A DNA stretch of 64,000 bases, from positions 124,001 through 188,000 of the forward strand of contig CAMENZ010000002.1 in the NCBI GenBank assembly GCA_945928865.1, in the 5' to 3' direction. Source of the stretch: an uncultured Clostridia bacterium. GTDB lineage: Bacteria > Bacillota > Clostridia > Peptostreptococcales > Anaerovoracaceae. Below are positions 46,918-55,312 of this stretch, piece after piece (positions within the stretch are counted from its first letter, which is position 1; every line of letters starts with the position of its first letter). The notes beneath the pieces are model-generated. The model did not search any database, was not told the origin of the DNA, and saw only the letters and a list, made by a program, of their open reading frames with translations. A program made the position numbers and the translations under genes.

Positions 46918-47147
46918 TTTTGCTCCTTTCAAATACCACTGGTTATAATTCCATAATTCGATCAAAAATCGAACCTGTGATTATTATAACACATTTTCAT
47001 ATTTATGCTACAACTATTTAATATTTTTTTATCAAATTTATTCCAAAATCACCTCCCTCTAAGGTAGATTTTTACTTTTAATTTTGTTATAATATTTTGT
47101 AACCTTTTAGGTTGTTGGATTGAGTTATTTATGAAAGGAGAACTTCT

Positions 47148-47654
47148 ATGGGTGATACTTTTGTACAAAACGAAAGTATTGAGATAGTCATTCAGCGTTA
47201 CAAAGCAACGGTCTACAGTATCGCATTATCCTATACACAGAATCAAGCAGATGCTGACGACATCTTTCAGGAAGTTTTTATAGTATATTTTAAAAATAAA
47301 CCTGAATTTAATGATGAGGAGCATAGAAAAGCATGGCTTATAAGGACAACTATAAATTGTTCTCTCCATGTGGTAAACAATAGTTTCCGAAAGCGTTCTG
47401 TATCAATGGATGAAATGGATGAAGGCTCATTTCAGTTTGAAAGCAAGGAAGAAAACAGTGTTCACATAGCACTTAGAAGTCTTCCGGAAAAATACAAAAT
47501 AGTGCTTCAACTATTCTACTTTGAAGATATGTCCATCGACACTATAGCTAAAACCTTAAAACTTAGCAAGAGCAATGTTAAGGTTCAACTTATGCGTGGG
47601 CGTGAAATGATGAAAAAGAAATTAAGAGAGGAAGGAGAGTATTATGGTCGATGA
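47148..47654 (+). CDS. ECF-type RNA polymerase sigma factor
   Basis: A 168-residue extracytoplasmic-function sigma factor. Region 2 is AIVIQRYKATVYSIALSYT-like near residues 8-30 followed by QADADDIFQEVFIVYFK; region 4 is LPEKYKIVLQLFYFEDMSID and the helix-turn-helix TIAKTLKLSKSNVKVQLMRG. It overlaps the next gene by 11 bp, which encodes a membrane protein placed like an anti-sigma factor. A TATAAT box lies at 47088-47093. Start has AAAGGAG nine bases upstream. Confidence 0.93.
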   Translation: MGDTFVQNESIEIVIQRYKATVYSIALSYTQNQADADDIFQEVFIVYFKNKPEFNDEEHRKAWLIRTTINCSLHVVNNSFRKRSVSMDEMDEGSFQFESKEENSVHIALRSLPEKYKIVLQLFYFEDMSIDTIAKTLKLSKSNVKVQLMRGREMMKKKLREEGEYYGR

Positions 47655-48924
47655 AATTTTTCGCAGTATGAAAAGACAAATGGTTCCAAGTGATCAGGTA
47701 GTAAATGATCTTTTAAATAAAATCGCAATTTTAGAAGCACAGTCTACTGATAACTCTTCTTCTAATTCAAATACTTTAGATAATGTGCCTACTAAGGAAA
47801 TTTATCCTAAGAAGAGTAAAAGCTTTACAAAGACTATTAAATTATACGGAACTATTGCAGTGGCAGGCTTTGTCGTAGTAACAGGAACCTTTGCCCTCTT
47901 AGGAGGTCTTAGTTCAGATGATAAATCCTTAGAAGTATTCAATCAGGTCGTAAATAATAACAATGTGGTTATTCAGGAAGAAATTCCAAAACCTGATGAA
48001 CCAAAGTCCAATTCAGATAAAAAAGACGATAAATCCGGTAAATCTAAGGAAGATAAAAAAGCAGCTTCTAAACATAATTCCAAAAAGAAAGATGGAAAGA
48101 AATCAACAGAAGGAGATAAAACACCTTCTGCTTCAAAGGATAAAAAATCCCCTTCTGAAAACGAAGAAAATGACAATAAGCCAAAGTCCACCCCTCCAAA
48201 GGAAGATGATGGCAAAATCACACCGGTAAATACACCGAATAATTCCAAAGTAACTCCCGGTATATCCGGTGAAAATAACATTTCTTGGAATAGAGAGATA
48301 CTTGCAGATGAGCATATTTCTAATTTAAGAATTTCCGGTAATAACTATGTAGTTCCAACAGTAGCAGATACCCCTATTACCACCTCTAAGGTTAAGAGCA
48401 TTTCTCTAAAATTAGATGAAACCTCTACTACTAATAGAGCAACGGTTGAAGCAACTGTGGAAAAAGTAAAAAATGTATCCCAAGATTTTATGGTAGTCTT
48501 AAGTGTAGACGGTTTCACAGAAAAGTTATTATATATCAATGAGAACTATACTCCATCAAACCTAGGACAGCTTATATCGGATACAGGTTTAGGAAATGCC
48601 TTCACTTATCACAACCGTGTTATGGTAGAAAATTCTAAAACAGGTTATCCTGCCTATAAACAAGTTAGAGTTACAAATTTAGCAGCTTTAGTTAAGGAAC
48701 ATATACTTGTAAATGACGCTTCACCTGCTTCCTACGATTCATACGTAAGTGCTTCAGATTTTGCACTATTTAAGTCGACAAATAATCCATTTGGCAAGAA
48801 AATAGACTTTGGTGTATGTAATAAAGGATATGTGCTTATTAAGATTCCGGGTACGAAAACCTTCACCTTCAATATAGGTGCAGAGAATGCTAAAGCTTTT
48901 TTAGGAGCCTTAACCAATAATTAA
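47644..48924 (+). CDS. Membrane-anchored putative anti-sigma factor with long charged linker
   Basis: A 426-residue protein I cannot name. Residues 1-60 are cytoplasmic, one membrane helix spans about 67-90 (LYGTIAVAGFVVVTGTFALL), then a Lys/Asp/Ser/Pro-rich disordered linker (about 105-205) and a C-terminal extracytoplasmic domain (about 215-426). Position directly behind, and overlapping, an ECF sigma gene and the single-span topology suggest an anti-sigma/sensor role with the short N-terminal part holding the sigma factor. The linker length fits crossing a thick cell wall. No zinc motif HxxxCxxC is present. Confidence 0.65.
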   Translation: MVDEIFRSMKRQMVPSDQVVNDLLNKIAILEAQSTDNSSSNSNTLDNVPTKEIYPKKSKSFTKTIKLYGTIAVAGFVVVTGTFALLGGLSSDDKSLEVFNQVVNNNNVVIQEEIPKPDEPKSNSDKKDDKSGKSKEDKKAASKHNSKKKDGKKSTEGDKTPSASKDKKSPSENEENDNKPKSTPPKEDDGKITPVNTPNNSKVTPGISGENNISWNREILADEHISNLRISGNNYVVPTVADTPITTSKVKSISLKLDETSTTNRATVEATVEKVKNVSQDFMVVLSVDGFTEKLLYINENYTPSNLGQLISDTGLGNAFTYHNRVMVENSKTGYPAYKQVRVTNLAALVKEHILVNDASPASYDSYVSASDFALFKSTNNPFGKKIDFGVCNKGYVLIKIPGTKTFTFNIGAENAKAFLGALTNN

Positions 48925-48939
48925 AAAAGAATTGAATTC

Positions 48940-48977
48940 AAAAATCGGAGAAGTTAAACCTCTCCGATTTTTTATTT
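48940..48977 (+). terminator. Terminator of the sigma/anti-sigma operon
   Basis: AAAAATCGGAGA ... TCTCCGATTTTTT, 12-bp stem with a T-tract, 16 bp after the stop codon. Confidence 0.92.
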
Positions 48978-49005
48978 ACTCTTTTTGTCCTGTAAGTCTC
49001 CATTT

Positions 49006-49042
49006 AAAAGACTCCCTGAAAATTTTTTTCAGGGAGCCTTTT
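49006..49042 (-). terminator. Terminator of the class V aminotransferase gene
   Basis: AAAAGACTCCCTGAAAA / TTTTTCAGGGAGCCTTTT: a long stem with T-tracts on either strand, just past the aminotransferase stop. Confidence 0.85.
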
Positions 49043-49072
49043 AGCTAAAAAAGAAATTGTATCCTATATTTT

Positions 49073-50203
49073 TTATTTCATTGCCTTTGTAAAAGCTTCT
49101 GCCATATTGGATTTTGCAGAAAAACCTAAGGCTTCTAAAGAATTTTGGAGTGCTTCTAAGGTTTCTTTAACATTATCTTCATAAGCATTCTCGCCCATGT
49201 GTCCAATTCTAACTACCTTACCTTCTAAGCAGCCTAAAGAACCGGAAATCATAATGCCAAATTCATCCTTCATCTTATTTCTAAGTTCTAAATCTAAAAC
49301 TCCTAAAGGTAATTCAATAGCCGTTACATTATTAGACCAACCGGATTCAAGATAAAGCTTCAATCCGCCTTGAATAAGGGCTATCCTTGTAGCTTCTGCA
49401 ATCTTTCTATGTCTTTCTATAATGTTTTTATCAGCTAACACATTTTCCAATGCTACTCTAAGACCCATAATATCACTTATCGGCATAGTGTAAGGAAAAG
49501 CTTTTTTCTCATAATAATCCTTAAAAAGTTCTACATTAGCATAGAAAGCCTTAATGGGGATCTTTCTTTCATAAATTTTATTCCAAGCCTTTTCACTAAG
49601 CCACATCATAGTTAATCCCGGAGGCGCCGATAAAGCCTTCTGAGAACCGCCACATAGAATATCAATTTTTGCCTCATCCATGTAAACTTCTTCTCCAAAA
49701 ATTCCTGCAACTGTATCCACTACAGTAAGAATTCCAAATTCAGCAAATAGCTGTCCCATTTCTGTAATTGGATTTATTACTCCGCTAGGAGTATCGCAAT
49801 GAACAAAGGTTGCATATTTAAAATCACTATCTTTCTCTAAAAACTTCCTTAAATCTGCTACATCTACAGGTTTATGATAATCAGATTCATAGAAAACCAC
49901 TTCACCGCCATAGATTTTTACAAAATATTCAAAACCCCTTCCAAATATTCCATTATCTACTACTAAAACCCTGTCGCCCTCTTCTGTAAGGGCTGCACAG
50001 GCAGCTTCTAAGCCTAAAATCCCTTCACCACCTAAAATCAAAGCTTGATTTTCAGTATTCGCAGCCTTAGATAAAAGCTGGCAAGTGTCCTTATAAAAGT
50101 CAAAGAACTCCATATCCAAATCCGGATTTGTAAATGCTTGACTTCTGGCTTTCATTACATTGTCCTTGACCATAGTTGGCCCTGCTGTCATTATTTTAGG
50201 CAT
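49073..50203 (-). CDS. Class V aminotransferase (alanine-glyoxylate/serine-pyruvate type)
   Basis: A 376-residue PLP enzyme of the small-subunit hydrogenase/alanine-glyoxylate transaminase family. TAGPTMVKDNVMKA is the family start, GGEGILGLEAACAAL the PLP-phosphate loop, VVDTVAGIFGEEVYMDE the PLP-Asp region and CGGSQKALSAPPG the Schiff-base lysine. Substrate pair (alanine/glyoxylate, serine or other) cannot be decided. Single gene with own terminator; the vitamin-transporter gene lies 70 bp upstream on the same strand. Confidence 0.88.
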   Translation of the reverse strand: MPKIMTAGPTMVKDNVMKARSQAFTNPDLDMEFFDFYKDTCQLLSKAANTENQALILGGEGILGLEAACAALTEEGDRVLVVDNGIFGRGFEYFVKIYGGEVVFYESDYHKPVDVADLRKFLEKDSDFKYATFVHCDTPSGVINPITEMGQLFAEFGILTVVDTVAGIFGEEVYMDEAKIDILCGGSQKALSAPPGLTMMWLSEKAWNKIYERKIPIKAFYANVELFKDYYEKKAFPYTMPISDIMGLRVALENVLADKNIIERHRKIAEATRIALIQGGLKLYLESGWSNNVTAIELPLGVLDLELRNKMKDEFGIMISGSLGCLEGKVVRIGHMGENAYEDNVKETLEALQNSLEALGFSAKSNMAEAFTKAMK

Positions 50204-50274
50204 ATTTCCCTCCTAGTTTAAAACCGATTCAAATAAAATTAATTTTGGATATATTTTTATAAGAATTTAACCTT

Positions 50275-50814
50275 TTATATATATTTTTTAAGTTTCTTAA
50301 GCTGATCTGTTACTAAAACAACTATAATACCTGCTGATACCACCTGAATAACATTTCCTAATATGGAGCCAAAAGGTGCAACCCAGTTTCCGTATAAAAT
50401 CACTTCCGCAAAATAATATCCAACAACCTTTATTATAAGTGCTGCCACTATAGCTATGCAATAGTTAAATATACTTTTATTAAAAGGCTTCTTTTCCTCA
50501 ATCAAACCGCTAACATAACCCATAGCACCTACAATTACAAAGGTAAAAGGTGCCCAAGTAGTCCATCCGCCCATCAAATCAAATAATGCCATACCGAAAG
50601 CTCCTGCTATAGCGCCGGTCTTTCTTCCATATAAGAAGGCAGCTATGAAAAGTGGTACATTACCTAAATGAATCAATCCACCCTGTCCCATAAAAGGTAA
50701 TCTAAATCCTATCTGCCATGTTGCTACAAAGGTTAATGCTATAAATAAGGCATTAACTATTATCATATAAGTGTTGCTTTTGTTGATTGTTTTTGTGTTT
50801 TCCATTACTGACAT
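50275..50814 (-). CDS. ECF transporter S component, vitamin unknown
   Basis: About 179 residues with six membrane helices. LGNVPLFIAAFLYGRKTGAI, FGMALFDLMGGWTTWAPFTF and KVVGYYFAEVILYG follow the pattern of ECF-type substrate-binding (S) subunits in the riboflavin/HMP/pyridoxine-like group. It would work with a shared EcfA/A'/T module encoded elsewhere. I chose the ATG at 50814 (MSVMENTK) over the longer frame because of GAGG upstream and because the added residues are not membrane-like. A structured leader with a terminator lies about 220 bp upstream and may control it. Confidence 0.82.
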   Translation of the reverse strand: MSVMENTKTINKSNTYMIIVNALFIALTFVATWQIGFRLPFMGQGGLIHLGNVPLFIAAFLYGRKTGAIAGAFGMALFDLMGGWTTWAPFTFVIVGAMGYVSGLIEEKKPFNKSIFNYCIAIVAALIIKVVGYYFAEVILYGNWVAPFGSILGNVIQVVSAGIIVVLVTDQLKKLKKYI

Positions 50815-51033
50815 TTCTATAACCTCTTCAATATATTTTTCATGAGGATATTTCCTCAAAATCTTACAAAACAATAATACTACAAAACAGATTATAAAAA
50901 AATATACAATTTTTATCTTTTTTTCTAATATCAGTTAGTATTTAAGCTAAAATATTAGCGTATTTTGTATATACATAGTACAAAATCGCAATATTTTAAC
51001 ATAACAGTTATTCATATTAATATTTTAAGCCAA

Positions 51034-51064
51034 GAAAAAACCTCCCGATTTCTCGGAAGGTTTT
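51034..51064 (-). terminator. Terminator of the structured RNA
   Basis: On the minus strand AAAACCTTCCGA-GAAA-TCGGGAGGTTTT followed by TTC; a 12-bp stem with one mismatch, GAAA loop and six T. Confidence 0.9.
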
Positions 51065-51201
51065 AAGTGCAGCGGACTTATATGGAGGTCGCTGCCTATA
51101 TTTTCAACAACACTTTCAAAAGTAACCTTTTGCAATTTTAATTTTTACTCATAAAAACTGTATACAAAATATTTTTTCCCCTACAGCCTTCAACTGAGTA
51201 C
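51034..51201 (-). ncRNA. Unidentified structured RNA or leader, with terminator
   Basis: On the minus strand a TATAAT box (51213-51208) is followed by a ~168-nt segment with nested pairings: UACUCA (51200-51195) with UGAGUA (51151-51146), CUGUA (51186-51182) with UACAG (51162-51158). Next comes a GCAGCG/CGCUGC hairpin (51095-51069) with loop ACCUCCAUAUAAGUC, and then a terminator. It contains no credible frame. It is either a small RNA or the attenuated leader of the ECF S-component gene 220 bp further on. I do not recognise it as any named riboswitch or T-box. The rest of the 50815-51437 gap is AT-rich with no gene. Confidence 0.5.
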
Positions 51202-51437
51202 TTGGTTATTATACTATATTCAAAAATTAATTACCCCCGCCAATCGGCTAGTTTTTTTGATATTTTTTATGTTTTTTAGACTTTTTTTATGTACAATTTT
51301 ATATATTTTCAAGAAAAAAAGTGTACCTTTCTTTTTCATTACCGAAGGCAAGTTTTGTGCTTTAATTTTCACTTGTATATTTGAAATATTTTAGTTATAA
51401 TTATTTAAATAAATAGAAATTATGTAGGAGGCTTTTT

Positions 51438-52478
51438 ATGATTTATTTTAGAAGCGATTACAGTTTAGGAGCTCAACCTAAAGTATTAGATGCCATTTCA
51501 AAAACTAATATGGCTCATACAGATGGCTATGGCGAAGATGTTTTCTCTTATGAATGTGCTGACTTAATCAAAAAACTAATAGACAAACCTGAAGCAAACA
51601 TTCATTTCATGGTAGGTGGAACTCCTACTAACACTATAACTATTGCAGCCGCACTGAAACCTTATGAGGGAGTAATTTCTCCTGATGCAGGACACATATA
51701 TGTTCACGAAACCGGTTCAGTGGAAGCACATGGTCATAGAGTATTTGCTGCACCTACACCTGATGGCAAGCTCACCCCTGAAGCTATTGAAAAAGTTCTC
51801 TTACATCATGAAGATGAACATACGGTGATTCCTAAAATGGTCTATATTACCCATCCAACAGAAAATGGCGGTATATACACTAAGGCCGAAATGTCCGCTA
51901 TAAGTCAACTATGTAAAGAAAAGGGATTATATCTTTATATGGATGGAGCCAGACTAGGTACCGCCTTAGCTTGTGCAGATAGTGATTTGACTTTAAAAGA
52001 TATTGCCAACTTAGTTGATGCCTTCTATATAGGGGGAACTAAACTTGGTGCTTTATTCGGCGAAGCTTTAGTCATTTTAAAGGATGAAATCAATGATCAT
52101 TTCAGATATATGGTAAAGAGAGCCTGTGCCCTTCTTGCCAAAGGTAGACTAATCTCTATACAATTAAAAGCACTGCTGGAAGGTGAATCCGATCCTCTAG
52201 ATCTGGAATCTTCATTATATATGCAATTATCAAAACATGAAAACAACCTAGCTAAAAAACTGGCAGAGGGCTTAACAAAAAAAGGATACGAATTATGGCT
52301 ACCTCAGGTAACCAATCAAGTTTTTTTAATCTTAGATAATACCATCATTGAGAAACTGGAAAAAGACTTTTTCTTCTATACTTGGTGTAAATATGACGAA
52401 ACCAGATCCGTAATAAGACTTGTTACAAACTGGAATTCTAAAGAGGAAGAAATACAAGCCATATTAAATGCGCTATAA
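51438..52478 (+). CDS. Low-specificity threonine aldolase / beta-eliminating lyase family
   Basis: A 346-residue PLP enzyme of the GLY1/LtaE family, cleaving threonine or allo-threonine to glycine and acetaldehyde. Start FRSDYSLGAQPKVLDAI and HTDGYGEDVFSYECADLI match the family; HETGSVEAHGH and KMVYITHPTENGGIYT follow; the PLP lysine is in AFYIGGTKLGALFGEA. Start ATG has TAGGAGG seven bases upstream. Single gene, ending in a bidirectional terminator. Confidence 0.9.
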   Translation: MIYFRSDYSLGAQPKVLDAISKTNMAHTDGYGEDVFSYECADLIKKLIDKPEANIHFMVGGTPTNTITIAAALKPYEGVISPDAGHIYVHETGSVEAHGHRVFAAPTPDGKLTPEAIEKVLLHHEDEHTVIPKMVYITHPTENGGIYTKAEMSAISQLCKEKGLYLYMDGARLGTALACADSDLTLKDIANLVDAFYIGGTKLGALFGEALVILKDEINDHFRYMVKRACALLAKGRLISIQLKALLEGESDPLDLESSLYMQLSKHENNLAKKLAEGLTKKGYELWLPQVTNQVFLILDNTIIEKLEKDFFFYTWCKYDETRSVIRLVTNWNSKEEEIQAILNAL

Positions 52479-52507
52479 TCTAAATCTCAAAATCTAATAA
52501 TCGCATT

Positions 52508-52560
52508 AAAAAACTCCCTAATCAAGTTATTTCAATAATTTGACACGGGAGTTTCTTTTT
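52508..52560. terminator. Bidirectional terminator between threonine aldolase and E2-like gene
   Basis: Outer AAACTCCC/GGGAGTTT stem with inner TCAA...TTGA and TTATT/AATAA pairings, followed by CTTTTTT on the plus strand and A-rich DNA on the other side. Confidence 0.85.
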
Positions 52561-52583
52561 TAACTCATTCAATATATTCTTTT

Positions 52584-53456
52584 TTATTTAACTATGAACT
52601 TAGGTTTTTTCTTGATTACATCCTTATCCCTAACAATTTTTTCCGGCTTTGCTTCTAAAACTTCAGGATTTTTAAAATATCTCTTAAGTTCTTTAAAACA
52701 ACGAGCATAATAATGACCGTTAGCAATCCTTTCGTCCGTTACAATTCCTAGTTCTATAACCTTTTTTTCTTCTACATTTTCTCCATTTAGAACAACTCTT
52801 TTAATAGGTTGGCCCATAGAACAGAATATACCTGTAGTTCCAAAATCATAAATATGATGAAATACAGTATTTGCTCTAATAGATGCTAAATTTGTAATAA
52901 ATAAAGATGTATGGAAAGGACTAACATCAATTATAGAAAATGGTAAAGTAATATATTTATCTAAAGTCTTCAAAAATCCTATGGCAGCACCTGTCAAAAA
53001 CGGTATTCTAAGCAAACCTTTCATCAATTTATCCATAGCATTTTCGCTAGCCGGTACACGTGCCTTTTCAATAGCATCATTGACCTTTTCATTTACGGTA
53101 AAAATTGTATCATCTAAGTTAAAATATACCTTACAAACTGTATCCCCCTCTTTACCCGGTTGAAGAGTAACAAAAGATACACAGAAATGATTTCTGGCAT
53201 ATATTTTTTTATTCATGCAAAATCTGTTTAAATATGGATTTTGGGAAACTAATCTTAAATAACCGGCTATGATAACACTCATGTGGTTCATATTAATTCC
53301 CTTTTTTCTACATTTAATTATATAGTCCTGCATAGAACTCAAATCTATATCATACTTTATGCTGTTTGCTGCATCATATCTTTTAGGCATTATATAAGGA
53401 ACTATTTCATACATAGGGTCCTCACTTCTAACGCGGTAGCCATCTGCTCTATACAT
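52584..53456 (-). CDS. Degenerate E2/CAT-fold acyltransferase-like protein
   Basis: A 290-residue protein resembling only the catalytic domain of 2-oxoacid dehydrogenase E2 acyltransferases; there is no lipoyl or E1/E3-binding domain. PFHTSLFITNLASI and GIFCSMGQPIKRVV match the E2/chloramphenicol acetyltransferase core. The active motif DHRVxDG is replaced by DERIANG (residues 241-247), so the catalytic His and Asp are both lost, though a His follows directly at 248. The basic C-terminus (KPEKIVRDKDVIKKKPKF) is an addition. No E1/E3 genes nearby. Function unknown; probably a non-canonical or inactive acyltransferase. Confidence 0.75.
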   Translation of the reverse strand: MYRADGYRVRSEDPMYEIVPYIMPKRYDAANSIKYDIDLSSMQDYIIKCRKKGINMNHMSVIIAGYLRLVSQNPYLNRFCMNKKIYARNHFCVSFVTLQPGKEGDTVCKVYFNLDDTIFTVNEKVNDAIEKARVPASENAMDKLMKGLLRIPFLTGAAIGFLKTLDKYITLPFSIIDVSPFHTSLFITNLASIRANTVFHHIYDFGTTGIFCSMGQPIKRVVLNGENVEEKKVIELGIVTDERIANGHYYARCFKELKRYFKNPEVLEAKPEKIVRDKDVIKKKPKFIVK

Positions 53457-53637
53457 ATTTTCTCTCCTTCTCTTGCTGTGATATAATTATATCCTATCAC
53501 TTAAAAAAATACAATGAATTCCTTATAATTTATGCTATAATAGACTTATATTTTATAAGATTATTGAAACTTCAGGAGAGTTCATCAAATTACTTTTTCT
53601 CAAAATCCGCCTCCCCTGACATTTTGAAAGGAAAATT

Positions 53638-54717
53638 ATGAAAACTGTTAAACACACTGAAAAGGACTATATAAAATCTAATTGGAGTGGTGGTAAAACC
53701 ACAGAATTAGCCATATTCCCACCTGAAGCCGACTATATAAATAGGGATTTTTTATGGAGACTAAGCTCTGCTACTACCGAAATCGAGCAGTCCACCTTCA
53801 CCAAACTTCCGGATTATGACCGTATTCTGATGGTATTAGATGGGGAAATTGTACTCAGCTACGAAGGCAATCATGTAACCCGTCTAAAAACCTTAGAACA
53901 AGACCGCTTTGACGGTGGATGGACTACTACAGGCTTTGGCAAAATCCACGACCTTAACCTGATGGTTAGAAAAGGTTCTGACGGATATATGGACATATTA
54001 GAGCTTTCTTCAGAAAAACAAGAATATAAATCCTCTTATATAAGCAATCACGACTGGGCAACCCACATTTTGCTGCAAAAGGAAGGTTACAGCATCGTAA
54101 ATGTTCAAGGTAAAGAAAATATGTTAAAAACCGGAGACACCTTAATTATACAAGGGGATAAGGAAGAAGAAATAAATTATTCCATTATGGGAGAAGGATT
54201 GATTATAAGAAGTCAAGTCTTTTATAATCCAGAGTCAGGAGATGTTTGCAGTGAAGCCATACCTTCTGAAAAGGCTACCTTTGATGATTTCAAACAGGCC
54301 ATATTCATCGCAAATACTCAATTCAGAATGGCGAAATACATTTTCAAAAGTCTAAAAAACAAATGGTATGATAGGCAACTTTCCGATAAAATAGAGAAAA
54401 TCGAAGGTGTTTATGCTACATCTATAGTGTTTTTTATAGGGCTTTTAACCTTGGTTTCTCTCTTTGCAAAATCCGGCATAAGTGAAACCTTGTTACTTAT
54501 TCTAATACTGTCCTGGATACTCCTAGACTGTATAATAATCTCACCTTTAATATATCTTTTTGTACTTCCTAAGCCAATTAGTAAACATATTAAAGATATA
54601 GACAAGCTTACGCCTTATGAAGCAAGACTTAGGGCTGAAGATCTCACTTCTAATAAAAAAGTAGAAAAAATCATAAAAAAATATAAACACAGTGGTAAAA
54701 ATATAGACCAAGACTAA
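53638..54717 (+). CDS. HutD-like domain fused to a membrane region
   Basis: A 359-residue protein. Residues 1 to about 190 are HutD-like (bicupin): NWSGGKTTELAIFPPEADY, FLWRLSSATTEIEQSTFTKL, YDRILMVLDGEIVLSYEG and DRFDGGWTTTGFGKIHDLNLM, cut here, are clear family motifs. A linker follows, then two membrane helices (about 260-280 and 284-306) and a basic tail. HutD is linked to histidine utilisation, yet no hut gene is present. The fusion to a membrane segment is not something I know from HutD proteins. Start ATG has AAAGGAAAA upstream. Confidence 0.75.
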   Translation: MKTVKHTEKDYIKSNWSGGKTTELAIFPPEADYINRDFLWRLSSATTEIEQSTFTKLPDYDRILMVLDGEIVLSYEGNHVTRLKTLEQDRFDGGWTTTGFGKIHDLNLMVRKGSDGYMDILELSSEKQEYKSSYISNHDWATHILLQKEGYSIVNVQGKENMLKTGDTLIIQGDKEEEINYSIMGEGLIIRSQVFYNPESGDVCSEAIPSEKATFDDFKQAIFIANTQFRMAKYIFKSLKNKWYDRQLSDKIEKIEGVYATSIVFFIGLLTLVSLFAKSGISETLLLILILSWILLDCIIISPLIYLFVLPKPISKHIKDIDKLTPYEARLRAEDLTSNKKVEKIIKKYKHSGKNIDQD

Positions 54718-54723
54718 AAAAAC

Positions 54724-54777
54724 AGCTATCTACACTATACTTAGCTCAAAGCTTTGTATAATATAGATAGCTTTTTA
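54724..54777. terminator. Bidirectional terminator between HutD-like gene and queT
   Basis: AGCTATCTA/TAGATAGCT outer stem with an inner ATAC/GTAT pairing; T-tract on the plus strand and A-tract before it. Confidence 0.85.
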
Positions 54778-54781
54778 ATTT

Positions 54782-55258
54782 CTACCACTTAATTCTGTTA
54801 TTAAGCACCTTATAAAGTCCTATGCCTAAAATCCCACAGCAGACAACCTCTCCAATTCCCACAGTTAAGGCGAAGTAAGGCAAGGAGCCTTCAACTCCAT
54901 ATACATACCTTAAAACAAAGGGTACGATTATAACATTTGCTAAAATAGGAAAAATCGGTGCTAAATATAGCTTTTTCTTTCCAACAAAATAGGTTCCAAT
55001 AGCTCCTATTAAAGTTGCAATACTTCCGAAAATAACATCCCATAAAGCACAACCTGTAAGCATATTAGCCACAAAACAGCCTACCGCCAATCCCGGCACT
55101 GCTGCTCCTGTAAACACAGGCAAAATAGTTAAAGCTTCAGATAATCTAAACTGAATAGCTCCACTAGCGAGTCCTACCATCTGAGATAGGAAAGTCAAGA
55201 CCACATAAATTGCTGCAATAATAGCACCTTGGGTCAGGTTCAAAGTTTTTTTGTTCAT
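54782..55258 (-). CDS. queT: Queuosine precursor ECF transporter S component QueT
   Basis: A 158-residue membrane protein: start LTQGAIIAAIYVVLTFLSQM, then FRLSEALTILPVFTGAAVPG and CFVANMLTGCALWDVIFGSI, the hallmarks of QueT, an ECF substrate-binding subunit that imports preQ0/preQ1-type queuosine precursors. A preQ1-I riboswitch directly in front strongly supports this. No queuosine synthesis genes are in the window, suggesting salvage. Confidence 0.92.
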   Translation of the reverse strand: MNKKTLNLTQGAIIAAIYVVLTFLSQMVGLASGAIQFRLSEALTILPVFTGAAVPGLAVGCFVANMLTGCALWDVIFGSIATLIGAIGTYFVGKKKLYLAPIFPILANVIIVPFVLRYVYGVEGSLPYFALTVGIGEVVCCGILGIGLYKVLNNRIKW

Positions 55259-55262
55259 TTTT

Positions 55263-55307
55263 TCTCCTTTAGTTTTGTTTATAGTGAGGAAGGTTTCGAA
55301 CTCACTT
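55263..55307 (-). promoter_or_regulatory. PreQ1-I riboswitch controlling queT
   Basis: On the minus strand a 5-bp stem GUGAG/CUCAC (55305-55301 with 55288-55284) closes a loop UUCGAAACCUUC, followed by the A-rich tail AACAAAACUAAAGGAG. This is the compact preQ1-I aptamer: the tail should form the pseudoknot with the CC-containing loop. The ribosome site AAAGGAG lies inside the tail, which argues for control of translation start. Confidence 0.85.
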
Positions 55308-55312
55308 ATTTT

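Noticed and set aside
47973..48281. 102-codon minus-strand frame opposite the charged linker
   Set aside because: Ser/Phe-rich antisense shadow of the Lys/Asp-rich linker of the anti-sigma-like gene.
51034..51213. T-box leader
   Set aside because: No GGUGGUACCGCG-like antiterminator and no specifier-loop AGUA pattern; the downstream gene is a transporter subunit.
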